From assembly GCA_002340405.1 (NCBI GenBank), contig DDLZ01000061.1, positions 15,224 to 24,236 on the forward strand: a stretch of 9,013 nt of DNA, written 5' to 3'. This stretch comes from Bacteroidales bacterium UBA2559. Its GTDB lineage: Bacteria; Bacteroidota; Bacteroidia; Bacteroidales; Bacteroidaceae. Positions 1-7,192 of this stretch are shown here, piece after piece; the stretch's first letter is position 1, and the number at the start of each line of letters is the position of its first letter. The notes beneath the pieces are model-generated. The model ran no database searches. It was not told where the DNA came from and worked only from the letters and a program-made list of their open reading frames with translations. Both the position numbers and the translations under genes were made by a program.

Positions 1-2165
1 CATCGGAACGCATATCGCATAACGCATACGCCTTCCGCAACAATTGCTACACCATAAACGATGTGGCATGGTCGGGAGTGGCCGAGTTGAACAGCCGGTT
101 GGGTAATAACATCAGTAATAATCTGTTATTTACCGTATCCGATGTAAGCAATCTGCGCGATTCGGAGTCTGCATGGTTCCCGCACATTGATATATGGAAG
201 GATGGGGACGCATTTATGAGTGCCGGATATGAGCTCTACTCCAAAGGAACGGGAAACTACGTGCGGACATACAGCGCATCGGACTATCTGCGATGGACAT
301 TCGGATACAGCACTATAACAGCAGGCCTGAGCTATCAGTACCAGAAGGGCGCAACCAATTACAGAATGTTTGGGACGGGATATTACCGATATGCCTCGCT
401 CGATGATTTTATAAATATGGCTGCTCCCGTAGCGTTCGGCATGACATACACTTATGACGGAGTTGCCGACCCGGCTTCAAGGACATCGTTCGGACAGAGT
501 GCGGCATTTATACAGGCTGAGACCCGTCTGTTTGACAGACTGTCTGTTACTTACGGTTTACGTGCCGATCTGATGCAATATTATGAAAAACTTGAGACCA
601 ACAGGCTCTTTTTGGATTTGGACTGGACAAGACACTATTATGCCGAAGGCACAGAGCCCGACGGATATGAATCACCGCGCATAGATACCGGACAATGGCC
701 CGATACTCATATTCAGTGGTCTCCCAGAGTGGGATTCAACTGGGATGTTACCGGCGAAGGCAAAACGGTGATACGGGGCGGTGCAGGCCTGTTCAAAGGA
801 CGCATACCGCTGGTTTTCTTCACAAACGTACCCAATTACAGCGGTACGCTTCAGAATTCGGTAATAGTTACCAACGACAAACATGGAGTGCTTTCCGATT
901 TGGCAGGCGACGGTTTCCGTTACACTGAAACTTCGCTGCGTGAGTGGCTGGCCGGTCTGACCGATTCCGATGGAAACAAACTCTATCCTATGACTTCAGG
1001 CACAGGAACAGTGATAAACAATGCTACCGTATGCGGTGTAGATCAGAATTTCAGGCTGCCGTCCGTACTCAAATCATCGCTTGCGGCCGACATCAGCCTG
1101 CCACTCTCATTCCCGGCTGCAATAACCCTTGAAGGAATATGGAATAAGGATATAAACGCCGTCTGTACCGAAAACCTGAACATCAGGCATGCCGATTCGT
1201 ATGCCCGGTTCAGCGGCAGTGACAACCGCATTGATTACCGGCATTCTGCCGACGGCGAGAGCTCCGAATCATCCGTACTTGTTGACAGCCGGGTCTCACC
1301 GGCAGGAGGCGCGGTTGTCATGAGGAACACCAACAAGGGTTACAGCTGGTCGGCAGGCGTTACTCTCTCACTTGAACCTGTCAATGGCCTTAATGCCGAA
1401 TTCTCTTATATCCGCATGGACTCCCGCTCGGTCTCCGATATGACCGGTGCTGCACTCTTTTCGACATGGAACAACACTCCGTCGGTCAACGGTCCTAACG
1501 AAGAGGTTGAAAAAGTATCGGCTTACGCAATTCCCGATAAATTGACCGCCGCCATTACATATAACTTTGGCGGAAACCGGTTAAAGACCAATATCGGTGT
1601 TTTCTACACCGGACACAGTGCCAGCAGTTACAGCTATGTCTATACCAATGATATGAACGGTGACGGTATAAACAACGACCTTATCTGGATTCCGGCTGCC
1701 AAGGATGATATCTTATTTACCGATAAAGGAGGGTTCACGGCTGCACAGCAACAGGAAGCTTTTTGGAACTTCGTGAATCAGGACCCCTATTTGAGCGCTC
1801 ACAAGGGAGAGTATGCCGGAGCCAATGCTGCAAGGATGCCATGGCTGAACCGTTTTGACCTTCATATATCTGAAAAGTTCAAGCTGTTTGAGGTGCGCGG
1901 CAAGGCCAACTGGCTTCAGATATCGGCCGATCTGATGAATGTCGGCAATCTGATCAACAGCAAATGGGGCGTGTCACAGACACCGTCGGCCTGTAACGGC
2001 GGTAAGATTCTTACCTTTGATAAAGAGAAGTCATCGGATGCCGGACAGCCGGTATATACTCTCTACAGCACGGCTGACGGACTGGTTTCAAAGACATTCG
2101 ACAGATTGAAGTCAACCTCCAACTGCTGGTATCTGCAACTGGGAATCAAGTATATATTCAACTAA
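1..2165 (+). CDS. TonB-dependent outer-membrane receptor, Oar-like, 5' partial
   Basis: The reading frame is open from base 3, with 20 codons before the first in-frame GTG at 63, so the gene starts upstream and the GTG is not its real start. About 720 residues are visible. They look like the beta-barrel of a large Oar-type TonB-dependent receptor: alternating aromatic and polar strands, a YGLRADL strand (about 558-580), an 'SPRVGFNWDVTGEGKTVIRGG' type block (about 720-785), a DMNGDGINNDL acidic loop (1650-1682) and an 'ARMPWLNRFDLHISEKF' block near 1830-1880. The chain ends in a strand finishing YIFN, with the aromatic end typical of outer-membrane barrels. The missing N-terminus should hold the signal peptide, a carboxypeptidase-regulatory-like domain and the plug. 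Such receptors import ligands across the outer membrane using TonB energy. The substrate cannot be told, and no SusD partner follows. The family call is from recognition of the motifs; the exact subfamily is less sure. Confidence 0.85.
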   Translation, partial: SERISHNAYAFRNNCYTINDVAWSGVAELNSRLGNNISNNLLFTVSDVSNLRDSESAWFPHIDIWKDGDAFMSAGYELYSKGTGNYVRTYSASDYLRWTFGYSTITAGLSYQYQKGATNYRMFGTGYYRYASLDDFINMAAPVAFGMTYTYDGVADPASRTSFGQSAAFIQAETRLFDRLSVTYGLRADLMQYYEKLETNRLFLDLDWTRHYYAEGTEPDGYESPRIDTGQWPDTHIQWSPRVGFNWDVTGEGKTVIRGGAGLFKGRIPLVFFTNVPNYSGTLQNSVIVTNDKHGVLSDLAGDGFRYTETSLREWLAGLTDSDGNKLYPMTSGTGTVINNATVCGVDQNFRLPSVLKSSLAADISLPLSFPAAITLEGIWNKDINAVCTENLNIRHADSYARFSGSDNRIDYRHSADGESSESSVLVDSRVSPAGGAVVMRNTNKGYSWSAGVTLSLEPVNGLNAEFSYIRMDSRSVSDMTGAALFSTWNNTPSVNGPNEEVEKVSAYAIPDKLTAAITYNFGGNRLKTNIGVFYTGHSASSYSYVYTNDMNGDGINNDLIWIPAAKDDILFTDKGGFTAAQQQEAFWNFVNQDPYLSAHKGEYAGANAARMPWLNRFDLHISEKFKLFEVRGKANWLQISADLMNVGNLINSKWGVSQTPSACNGGKILTFDKEKSSDAGQPVYTLYSTADGLVSKTFDRLKSTSNCWYLQLGIKYIFN

Positions 2166-2170
2166 ACTTG

Positions 2171-3076
2171 TCAGATATACAACCAGATAATCGAGACCGC
2201 AGCCAGAACAATACCTACCACCTGATGCGGTCTCATTTTTTCATTAAACACCGTCCATCCCACAACTCCTCCTATGGCCACTATACCGATATTATGGATA
2301 GGGAAGAGGATAGAGGAGTCAATGGTCTTCATGGAGAGCATCAGGGTGTATGTGCAGAAATAGTTTGCTGCACCGAGCGCTATGCCTCCCAGCAGATTTT
2401 TCCATTTGAAAGGAACGGAGTTTCCGTTTTTGTCCTTCTTGAAAAACGAATATATACAAAGAATACCGGCTACAAAGAATATGGTTGCTGTGACAAGAGA
2501 AAGCTCGCTGTTGACCATCGACTGCGACCACCCGACACGGGCAACGCTTATACGGTCCTGGATTATCTTGAGCATGGAGGCGCTTAATCCGAAAGTCAAA
2601 AAGACTGTAATCGGAGCAATAATATCAAGGATAGAGACCCTGCTTGCCGACCTCTGCGGTTTGCCGGTCCAGATGGTCAGTGTCATGGCTACCACCATAA
2701 GGCAGATAGGAAGCCATTTGGGGGCGTCGCTGCCTGCTATGAAGAGGTATGAGACTATGATGGGTATGACCATCGAAGCCCGACTGGAGACTGTAGATAT
2801 AGCCACTCCTACACGACGGGTAGATGCAGATAACATTATCATACCTGCCACAAAGACAAATCCCAGTAAAACTACAGGAATAAACCATTTGGCCTTAAAG
2901 GGATTAACCACAATCTCACCGTGAAGAGAGAAGATCAAACCCAGAATGAAGGCAGTTATATAGTTGAAGAATATTGCCTGAAGCGAATCAATACCTTTGA
3001 GCTGAAATAACTTAAAAAGAATAGAGAACATTGCAGCACATATTGTTGCAATGATTAGAAATATTATTCCTGCCAT
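2171..3076 (-). CDS. EamA/DMT-superfamily transporter
   Basis: This 301-residue integral inner-membrane protein has about ten hydrophobic segments (roughly residues 2-22, 32-50, 64-84, 90-114, 121-137, 149-172, 188-212, 228-246, 254-276 and 283-301). That is the usual architecture of the drug/metabolite transporter superfamily, two repeated EamA units. The second repeat ends in the familiar pattern of a helix, then FNEKMRPHQVVGI, then a last helix. There is no signal peptide; the first helix starts immediately. Members move small metabolites, amino acids or drugs, and the substrate here is not readable. The ATG lies 3 bases after the stop of the upstream metallopeptidase gene, so the two are very probably cotranscribed and translationally coupled. 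The stop is 5 bases from the stop of the convergent receptor gene. Full length for the family. Confidence 0.85.
   Translation of the reverse strand: MAGIIFLIIATICAAMFSILFKLFQLKGIDSLQAIFFNYITAFILGLIFSLHGEIVVNPFKAKWFIPVVLLGFVFVAGMIMLSASTRRVGVAISTVSSRASMVIPIIVSYLFIAGSDAPKWLPICLMVVAMTLTIWTGKPQRSASRVSILDIIAPITVFLTFGLSASMLKIIQDRISVARVGWSQSMVNSELSLVTATIFFVAGILCIYSFFKKDKNGNSVPFKWKNLLGGIALGAANYFCTYTLMLSMKTIDSSILFPIHNIGIVAIGGVVGWTVFNEKMRPHQVVGIVLAAVSIIWLYI
2193..2241 (+). terminator. Probable intrinsic terminator of the receptor gene, inside the opposing gene
   Basis: GAGACCGCA (2193-2201) pairs perfectly with TGCGGTCTC (2226-2234). The stem can continue inward with CAG/CTG (2204-2206 with 2222-2224), and it is followed by ATTTTTT (2235-2241). 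It begins 28 bases after the receptor stop codon, in the correct orientation for that gene. It lies wholly within the last codons of the convergent transporter gene. The loop is long (24 bases, or about 15 with the inner pairs), which lowers certainty. Confidence 0.6.
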
Positions 3077-3079
3077 GAT

Positions 3080-5179
3080 CTACTTTATAAGACCGCGCTC
3101 ACGCAACATAGGTTCGGTTTTGGGGTCACTGCCACGGAAACGGCGATACAGCTCCATGGGGTCGTCGCTGCCACCTTTCTCGAGGATATTCTCCCGGTAG
3201 CGGCGACCTGTCTCAGGATTGAGAAGACCCTCCTCACGGAAAGTCTCAAAAGCATCGCAGTCAAGTACTTCGGCCCACAAATAGCTGTAATAGCCGGCAC
3301 AGTAGTTGTTATTGAATATATGGTTGAAGAATGTGCCGCGGTAACGGAACTCTATTTCGGGAATCATACCCAACTTGGCTGTTATAGCAGCCTCGAACTT
3401 GCTGTCTTCAAAACCTGTATAGTCAGTCAGCATATGATATTCCATATCCAGCAGAGCGGCTCCTACAAGTTCAACGGTTTCGAATCCGGTGTTGAAATTG
3501 CCGGCATTCTCTAATTTGGCTATCAGCTCGTCAGGAATCGGCTCTCCGGTCTTGTAGTGGAAGGCATACTGTTTCAAAATGGACGGCTCTACAGCCCAGT
3601 GTTCCATAATTTGCGAACACATCTCCACAAAATCGCTGGGTACGGATGTACCGCTTACCGACGGGTAATGACACTTGGTAAGCATTCCGTGCAAGCCGTG
3701 TCCGAACTCGTGGAATACGGTGCGTACATCATCGATTGATAGCAGACAGGGCAGGGTGTCGGTAGGTACCGAATAGTTACACACATTCACTACTGAGGGT
3801 CTCTGATCTTCTCCTCCGAAATTATAGGCATCTACAAAATTTGTCATCCAGGCTCCCTGACGCTTCGTGGGACGTACAAAACAGTCGGTATAGAAATAGG
3901 CCAGATGACTGCCGTCGGCATCAAGGCACTCCCAGGTAGCTACGGACGGATGATATACCGGCAGATTGTCAACAGGACGGAACTTAATTCCAAAAAGCCT
4001 CTCGGCCACCATGAACGCACCTTTAAACGTGTTGTCAAGAGTGAAATAGGGCTTAAGCTGCGACTCGTCCAGATCATATTTGAGCTTACGCAGCTTCTCG
4101 GCATAATACCACCAGTCCCATGCAGCCAGTTTGAAGTTCCCGCCTTCGCTGTCAATGATCTGCTGCATCTCGTCACGCTCCCGCTTTGCCTGCGGCAGGG
4201 CATACTCCCAAATAGCCATAAGCAGGTCATAAGCAGCCTCAGGGGTCTTTGCCATCCGGTCTTCAAGCTGCAAATCGGCAAAGGTCTCATACCCGAGAAT
4301 ATTTGCCATTTCGTGTCGCAGGGTAAGTGTCTCCTTTATTATCTCTTTGTTATCATACTCATTGTCATTGTTGCCGCGATTGTAATAGGCCCGGTACATC
4401 TGTCTTCTCAGATCGCGATCCTTACAGTACTGTAAAAAAGGTATCCAGCAGGGTTTCTGTACGTTAAACACCCATCCCTCAAGGTTTTTCTCCTTTGCAC
4501 GGGTGGCAGCGGCCTCAAGCTGGCTTTCGGGCAGCCCTTCAAGACGTTTTATATCGGTTACGTGGAGTATGTAGGCGTTGCTCTCGTTTAAGTTGTTCTC
4601 GGCAAAATTGACGCGCAGCTCACCCAGACGGTTCTGTATCTCCACAAAACGGGCTTTGACCTCTTCATCCAGCAACGCTCCGCCTTTTACGAAACGGCGG
4701 TAATATTTTTCAAGCACTTTTTGCTGTTCAACGGTCAATCCCGAACTCTCTCTGTTGTCATATAAAGTTTTGACTCTGTTGAAGAGGGTTTCGTTCATAT
4801 AGAGATATGAGCTGCTCTCGGTCTGCATAGGAATGACCTTCTTCTCGGTCTCTTTCATAATGTCATCGGCATCGGACTCCATGAGATTGAAGAAGACATT
4901 ACCCACACGGGCAAGCAGACGGCCGCTGCCCTCAAGAGCCTCGATGGTGTTTTCGAACGTCGGAGCATCGGGGCAGGCTGCGATACTGTCAATTTCGGCT
5001 TTGAACCTACGAAAGCCCTCTTCAAATGCGGGCATATAGTCAGTCGATTCTATTTTATCAAACTCTACAGCGCCAAAAGGCAAATTACTCTCTACAAAGA
5101 AGGGATTTACCCTCTTTTCACTGCAAGAAATGGTAAGCATAATAGTCAATGCATACAGCAATAAACGTGATTTATTCAT
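3080..5179 (-). CDS. dcp: M3-family zinc metallopeptidase lipoprotein, peptidyl-dipeptidase Dcp-like
   Basis: The 699-residue protein matches the length and layout of the Dcp/oligopeptidase A branch of peptidase family M3. The zinc site is visible: HEFGH at residues 490-494 within FHEFGHGLHGML, with the third ligand probably E519 in DFVEM. The C-terminal substrate loop follows, with H620, Y626, Y630 and Y633 in a 'CAGYYSYLWAEVLD' type block. The enzyme should cut short peptides, as Dcp does when releasing C-terminal dipeptides. Residues 1-19 (MNKSRLLLYALTIMLTISC) form a basic-hydrophobic lipoprotein signal with C19 as the lipidated residue, so it probably acts at the periplasmic or outer membrane rather than in the cytosol. 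The lipobox (TISC) is slightly off consensus. The loop before Y626 reads NNN, where I recall GG in E. coli Dcp. The gene leads a unit with the downstream transporter. Dcp is the best name, but dipeptidase specificity is inferred. Confidence 0.88.
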   Translation of the reverse strand: MNKSRLLLYALTIMLTISCSEKRVNPFFVESNLPFGAVEFDKIESTDYMPAFEEGFRRFKAEIDSIAACPDAPTFENTIEALEGSGRLLARVGNVFFNLMESDADDIMKETEKKVIPMQTESSSYLYMNETLFNRVKTLYDNRESSGLTVEQQKVLEKYYRRFVKGGALLDEEVKARFVEIQNRLGELRVNFAENNLNESNAYILHVTDIKRLEGLPESQLEAAATRAKEKNLEGWVFNVQKPCWIPFLQYCKDRDLRRQMYRAYYNRGNNDNEYDNKEIIKETLTLRHEMANILGYETFADLQLEDRMAKTPEAAYDLLMAIWEYALPQAKRERDEMQQIIDSEGGNFKLAAWDWWYYAEKLRKLKYDLDESQLKPYFTLDNTFKGAFMVAERLFGIKFRPVDNLPVYHPSVATWECLDADGSHLAYFYTDCFVRPTKRQGAWMTNFVDAYNFGGEDQRPSVVNVCNYSVPTDTLPCLLSIDDVRTVFHEFGHGLHGMLTKCHYPSVSGTSVPSDFVEMCSQIMEHWAVEPSILKQYAFHYKTGEPIPDELIAKLENAGNFNTGFETVELVGAALLDMEYHMLTDYTGFEDSKFEAAITAKLGMIPEIEFRYRGTFFNHIFNNNYCAGYYSYLWAEVLDCDAFETFREEGLLNPETGRRYRENILEKGGSDDPMELYRRFRGSDPKTEPMLRERGLIK

Positions 5180-5198
5180 AACATGTCATATTTAACCG

Positions 5199-5206
5199 CA
5201 AAAATA
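5199..5206 (-). promoter_or_regulatory. Putative -7 element for the M3 peptidase gene
   Basis: Read on the minus strand this is TATTTTTG, matching the Bacteroides-type -7 consensus TAnnTTTG. It lies 19 bases upstream of the ATG at 5179, which would give a short leader. I do not see a clear TTTG -33 element at the expected spacing, so this half-site call is tentative. Confidence 0.45.
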
Positions 5207-5230
5207 ACACCTTTTTTGCAGAATCCGATG

Positions 5231-5261
5231 TTTATCATTTCCCTCATTTCCATTATCTTTG
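5231..5261 (+). promoter_or_regulatory. Putative Bacteroides-type promoter of pncA-pncB
   Basis: TATCTTTG (5254-5261) matches the -7 consensus TAnnTTTG. A weak -33 candidate, TTTA (5231-5234), sits 19 bases before it. The -7 ends 31 bases upstream of the ATG at 5293, so the transcript leader would be roughly 25 bases and would include the signal-peptide start codon. This supports 5293 rather than a later ATG as the main start. Confidence 0.55.
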
Positions 5262-5292
5262 CAGCACTATTGAAAAACTAATTCATAATTTA

Positions 5293-5931
5293 ATGAAACT
5301 TTTAAAAACAATTGTCGCAGTTATGGCCGTTATTGTAACGGTTTCCTGCACGGGAAGCAAAAAACAGAGTATTATGAAGAGAGAGGAAGCTAAAAAGATT
5401 CTGGTCGTGGTAGATCTCCAGAGAGATTTTATTGACGGGACTCTTCCGGCAGCAGACGGAGCTAGTATTATTCCATCTATTGAGGGAATAAAAAATGATT
5501 TTGACATGGTCTATTTCACTCTGGACTGGCATCCATGGAACCACTGTTCTTTTAAGGATAACGGTGGTATATGGCCGCAGCATTGCGTGCAGTACACTAT
5601 AGGAGCAGGTCTGCCCGATGGCATTCTTGACAATCTCGATCCCGCCAATACACGGTTTCTTCCCAAGGGCAGCGACCGGTCCCAGGAGGAGTACGGACAG
5701 TTTTCAAGAACTGTAGCAACCGATCAGAATTTTTTTGTAAAAGGTGATAAAGTGGTGATTTGCGGTATAGCCGCCGAATACTGTGTACTTGAAACACTCA
5801 AAAATCTTGTACGACTCAGCAATGAAATTGGATTTGAAATATCTGTTTTTTTGGACGGAGTGGCACATATCGAAAATAATACTCCGCTTGAGGAATATAT
5901 GAAACAAAACGATATAAAGGTTTACAAATAA
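5293..5931 (+). CDS. pncA: Nicotinamidase (isochorismatase-like hydrolase) with lipoprotein signal peptide
   Basis: This enzyme hydrolyses nicotinamide to nicotinate and ammonia, the first step of NAD salvage by the Preiss-Handler route. The catalytic triad of the family is visible: D41 in VVVDLQRDF, K125 in FLPKG and C164 in GIAAEYCV. The metal-binding motif is TLDWHPWNHCSF, with D78, H80 and H84. GGIWPQHCVQ (91-100) is also typical of nicotinamidases. The core, residues 35-212, is complete. Unusually, residues 1-19 (MKLLKTIVAVMAVIVTVSC) form a lipoprotein signal with C19 after VTVS, which predicts a lipid-anchored exported enzyme. M28 (ATG at 5374) would instead give a 185-residue cytosolic form of ordinary nicotinamidase length. 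The promoter position favours the long form. pncB follows after 7 bases, which strengthens the function call. Localisation is inference. Confidence 0.9.
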   Translation: MKLLKTIVAVMAVIVTVSCTGSKKQSIMKREEAKKILVVVDLQRDFIDGTLPAADGASIIPSIEGIKNDFDMVYFTLDWHPWNHCSFKDNGGIWPQHCVQYTIGAGLPDGILDNLDPANTRFLPKGSDRSQEEYGQFSRTVATDQNFFVKGDKVVICGIAAEYCVLETLKNLVRLSNEIGFEISVFLDGVAHIENNTPLEEYMKQNDIKVYK

Positions 5932-5938
5932 CCGCGTT

Positions 5939-7138
5939 ATGAGTAATAACAACACTGTGGTCAGTATGTTGGAGAATGATCTCTACAAATTTTCCATGTC
6001 ATACTATTACCAACGGATCACACCCGAGGGTATAGGTACGTTTGCTTTCACTGACCGAAACGGTATGAAATTCACGCCGGAGTTTGTTGAGATACTTAAG
6101 GCAGAGTTAAAGAAAATAGGGAGACTTGCACTGACTGACGAGGAGTATAAGTGGTGCCTTGCCAATATCTACTTTATACCTCAGTACTATTTTGAATGGT
6201 TAAAGGGATTCAGGTACAATCCGGATATAATCAAAATATTTCTGGACGAAGAGGGGCATCTGCACATTGAAGCCACCGATCTTATTTACAAGGTAACACT
6301 TTATGAGATTCCCATATTGAGTACGGTATCGGAAGTATATTTCAGGACATATCAAAATATCGAACCGGACTGGGATTACATTGACCGTCAACTTGAAAAG
6401 AAGGTGGCAATATCCAATGAAAACGAACTTAAATTTGCCAATTTCGGTATGCGCCGCCGGTATTCGCACGAGATGGAGGACTATGTTACCGGATATTTGG
6501 CACGTAATGCAAAGTACTTCATAGGCTCATCGACCGTCTATTTTGCAATGAAATATCAATCCGTCCGTGAAGATATAAAGCCGATTGGTACAATGGCGCA
6601 CGAGCTTATGATGGCCACAGCGGCATTTATGGGTCCTAAGGAGGCCAACTATCACGTAATGCGTCGTTGGACTGAAGTTTACGGCGGAGCTATGGGTATA
6701 ATGCTTACGGACAGCTTCACTACCGATGTGTTCCTGCGCAACTTTTCGCTTGATATGGCCAAGTTGTATGACGGTGTACGTCATGACAGCGGTGACCCGT
6801 TCGAGTTTGGCGACAAGATTATAGCCAAATACGAATCATACCATATTAATCCCAAAACAAAATCGATAGTCTTCAGCGATTCACTGGATTTTGACGGTGC
6901 GCTCTCCATATCCAAATACTTCAAGGAGAGGATTAACGTCTCATTCGGAATAGGCACCAATCTTACGAACGATGTAGGCACTGTTAAGCCGTTAAACATT
7001 GTGATGAAACTAAAAACTTTTCAGGTAAATCCCAGACAGCACGTTTACCGCTGCGTAAAGCTCTCGGATACTCCGGGCAAGGAACTGGGTGATCCCGATG
7101 AGGTTCACAGCTACAAAGTAATCCTGGGGTTGGTTTAA
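5939..7138 (+). CDS. pncB: Nicotinate phosphoribosyltransferase
   Basis: This cytosolic enzyme joins nicotinate and PRPP to form nicotinate mononucleotide, coupled to ATP hydrolysis, the committed step of the Preiss-Handler NAD pathway. It has 399 residues, about the length of the E. coli enzyme. Motifs in order: an N-terminal LENDLYKFSM block (11-20), FANFGMRRR (166-174), GTMAHEL (217-223) with H221 as the likely phosphorylated histidine, LTDSFTTDVFL (256-266), GVRHDSGDP (279-287), IVFSDSLDFDGAL (310-322) and FGIGTNLTND (336-345). The start at 5939 is supported by the conserved N-terminus and by its position 7 bases after the nicotinamidase stop. The two genes form one substrate-to-product unit, the upstream enzyme making the nicotinate used here. 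No separate promoter is seen between them. No nicotinate transporter is evident in the window. Confidence 0.95.
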   Translation: MSNNNTVVSMLENDLYKFSMSYYYQRITPEGIGTFAFTDRNGMKFTPEFVEILKAELKKIGRLALTDEEYKWCLANIYFIPQYYFEWLKGFRYNPDIIKIFLDEEGHLHIEATDLIYKVTLYEIPILSTVSEVYFRTYQNIEPDWDYIDRQLEKKVAISNENELKFANFGMRRRYSHEMEDYVTGYLARNAKYFIGSSTVYFAMKYQSVREDIKPIGTMAHELMMATAAFMGPKEANYHVMRRWTEVYGGAMGIMLTDSFTTDVFLRNFSLDMAKLYDGVRHDSGDPFEFGDKIIAKYESYHINPKTKSIVFSDSLDFDGALSISKYFKERINVSFGIGTNLTNDVGTVKPLNIVMKLKTFQVNPRQHVYRCVKLSDTPGKELGDPDEVHSYKVILGLV

Positions 7139-7170
7139 TTTGTTTTTTTCTGTAAAATATAATACCTTTG
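7139..7170 (+). promoter_or_regulatory. Bacteroides-type promoter for the NIF3 and zinc-ribbon genes
   Basis: TTTG (7139-7142) and TACCTTTG (7163-7170) are separated by 20 bases, which fits the -33 TTTG / -7 TAnnTTTG pattern known for Bacteroides. The -7 ends 22 bases before the ATG at 7193, giving a short leader. The T-rich stretch just after the pncB stop overlaps the -33 element. No stem precedes it, so pncB transcripts may read through into this unit. Confidence 0.65.
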
Positions 7171-7192
7171 CGAAGCACTTTTATAAAAAGGC

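Noticed and set aside
63..65. GTG at 63 as the start codon of the receptor gene
   Set aside because: The frame is open all the way to base 3 with receptor-like residues, and 720 residues without a plug domain is too short for this family. The gene is simply cut by the window edge.
2382..2924. 180-residue plus-strand ORF opposite the transporter gene
   Set aside because: It is antisense to a clear ten-helix membrane protein, shows no recognisable motif, and is explained as a shadow of the real gene. The same applies to the 139-residue ORF at 2168-2587.
2171..3076. The DMT transporter as a nicotinate or nicotinamide carrier for the nearby salvage genes
   Set aside because: It belongs to the opposite transcription unit with the peptidase, and nothing in its sequence points to a pyridine substrate.
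3905..4435. 176-residue plus-strand ORF opposite the M3 peptidase gene
   Set aside because: It lies wholly antisense to a well-conserved peptidase, has no promoter or family signature, and is best treated as a shadow.
5211..5219. CTTTTTTGC as an extra plus-strand -7 promoter element
   Set aside because: It has the TTTG half but not the preceding TA at the right place, and the TATCTTTG at 5254-5261 is a better match and better placed.
7136..7150. T-run after pncB as an intrinsic terminator
   Set aside because: No stem precedes the T-run. It overlaps the -33 element of the next promoter instead.
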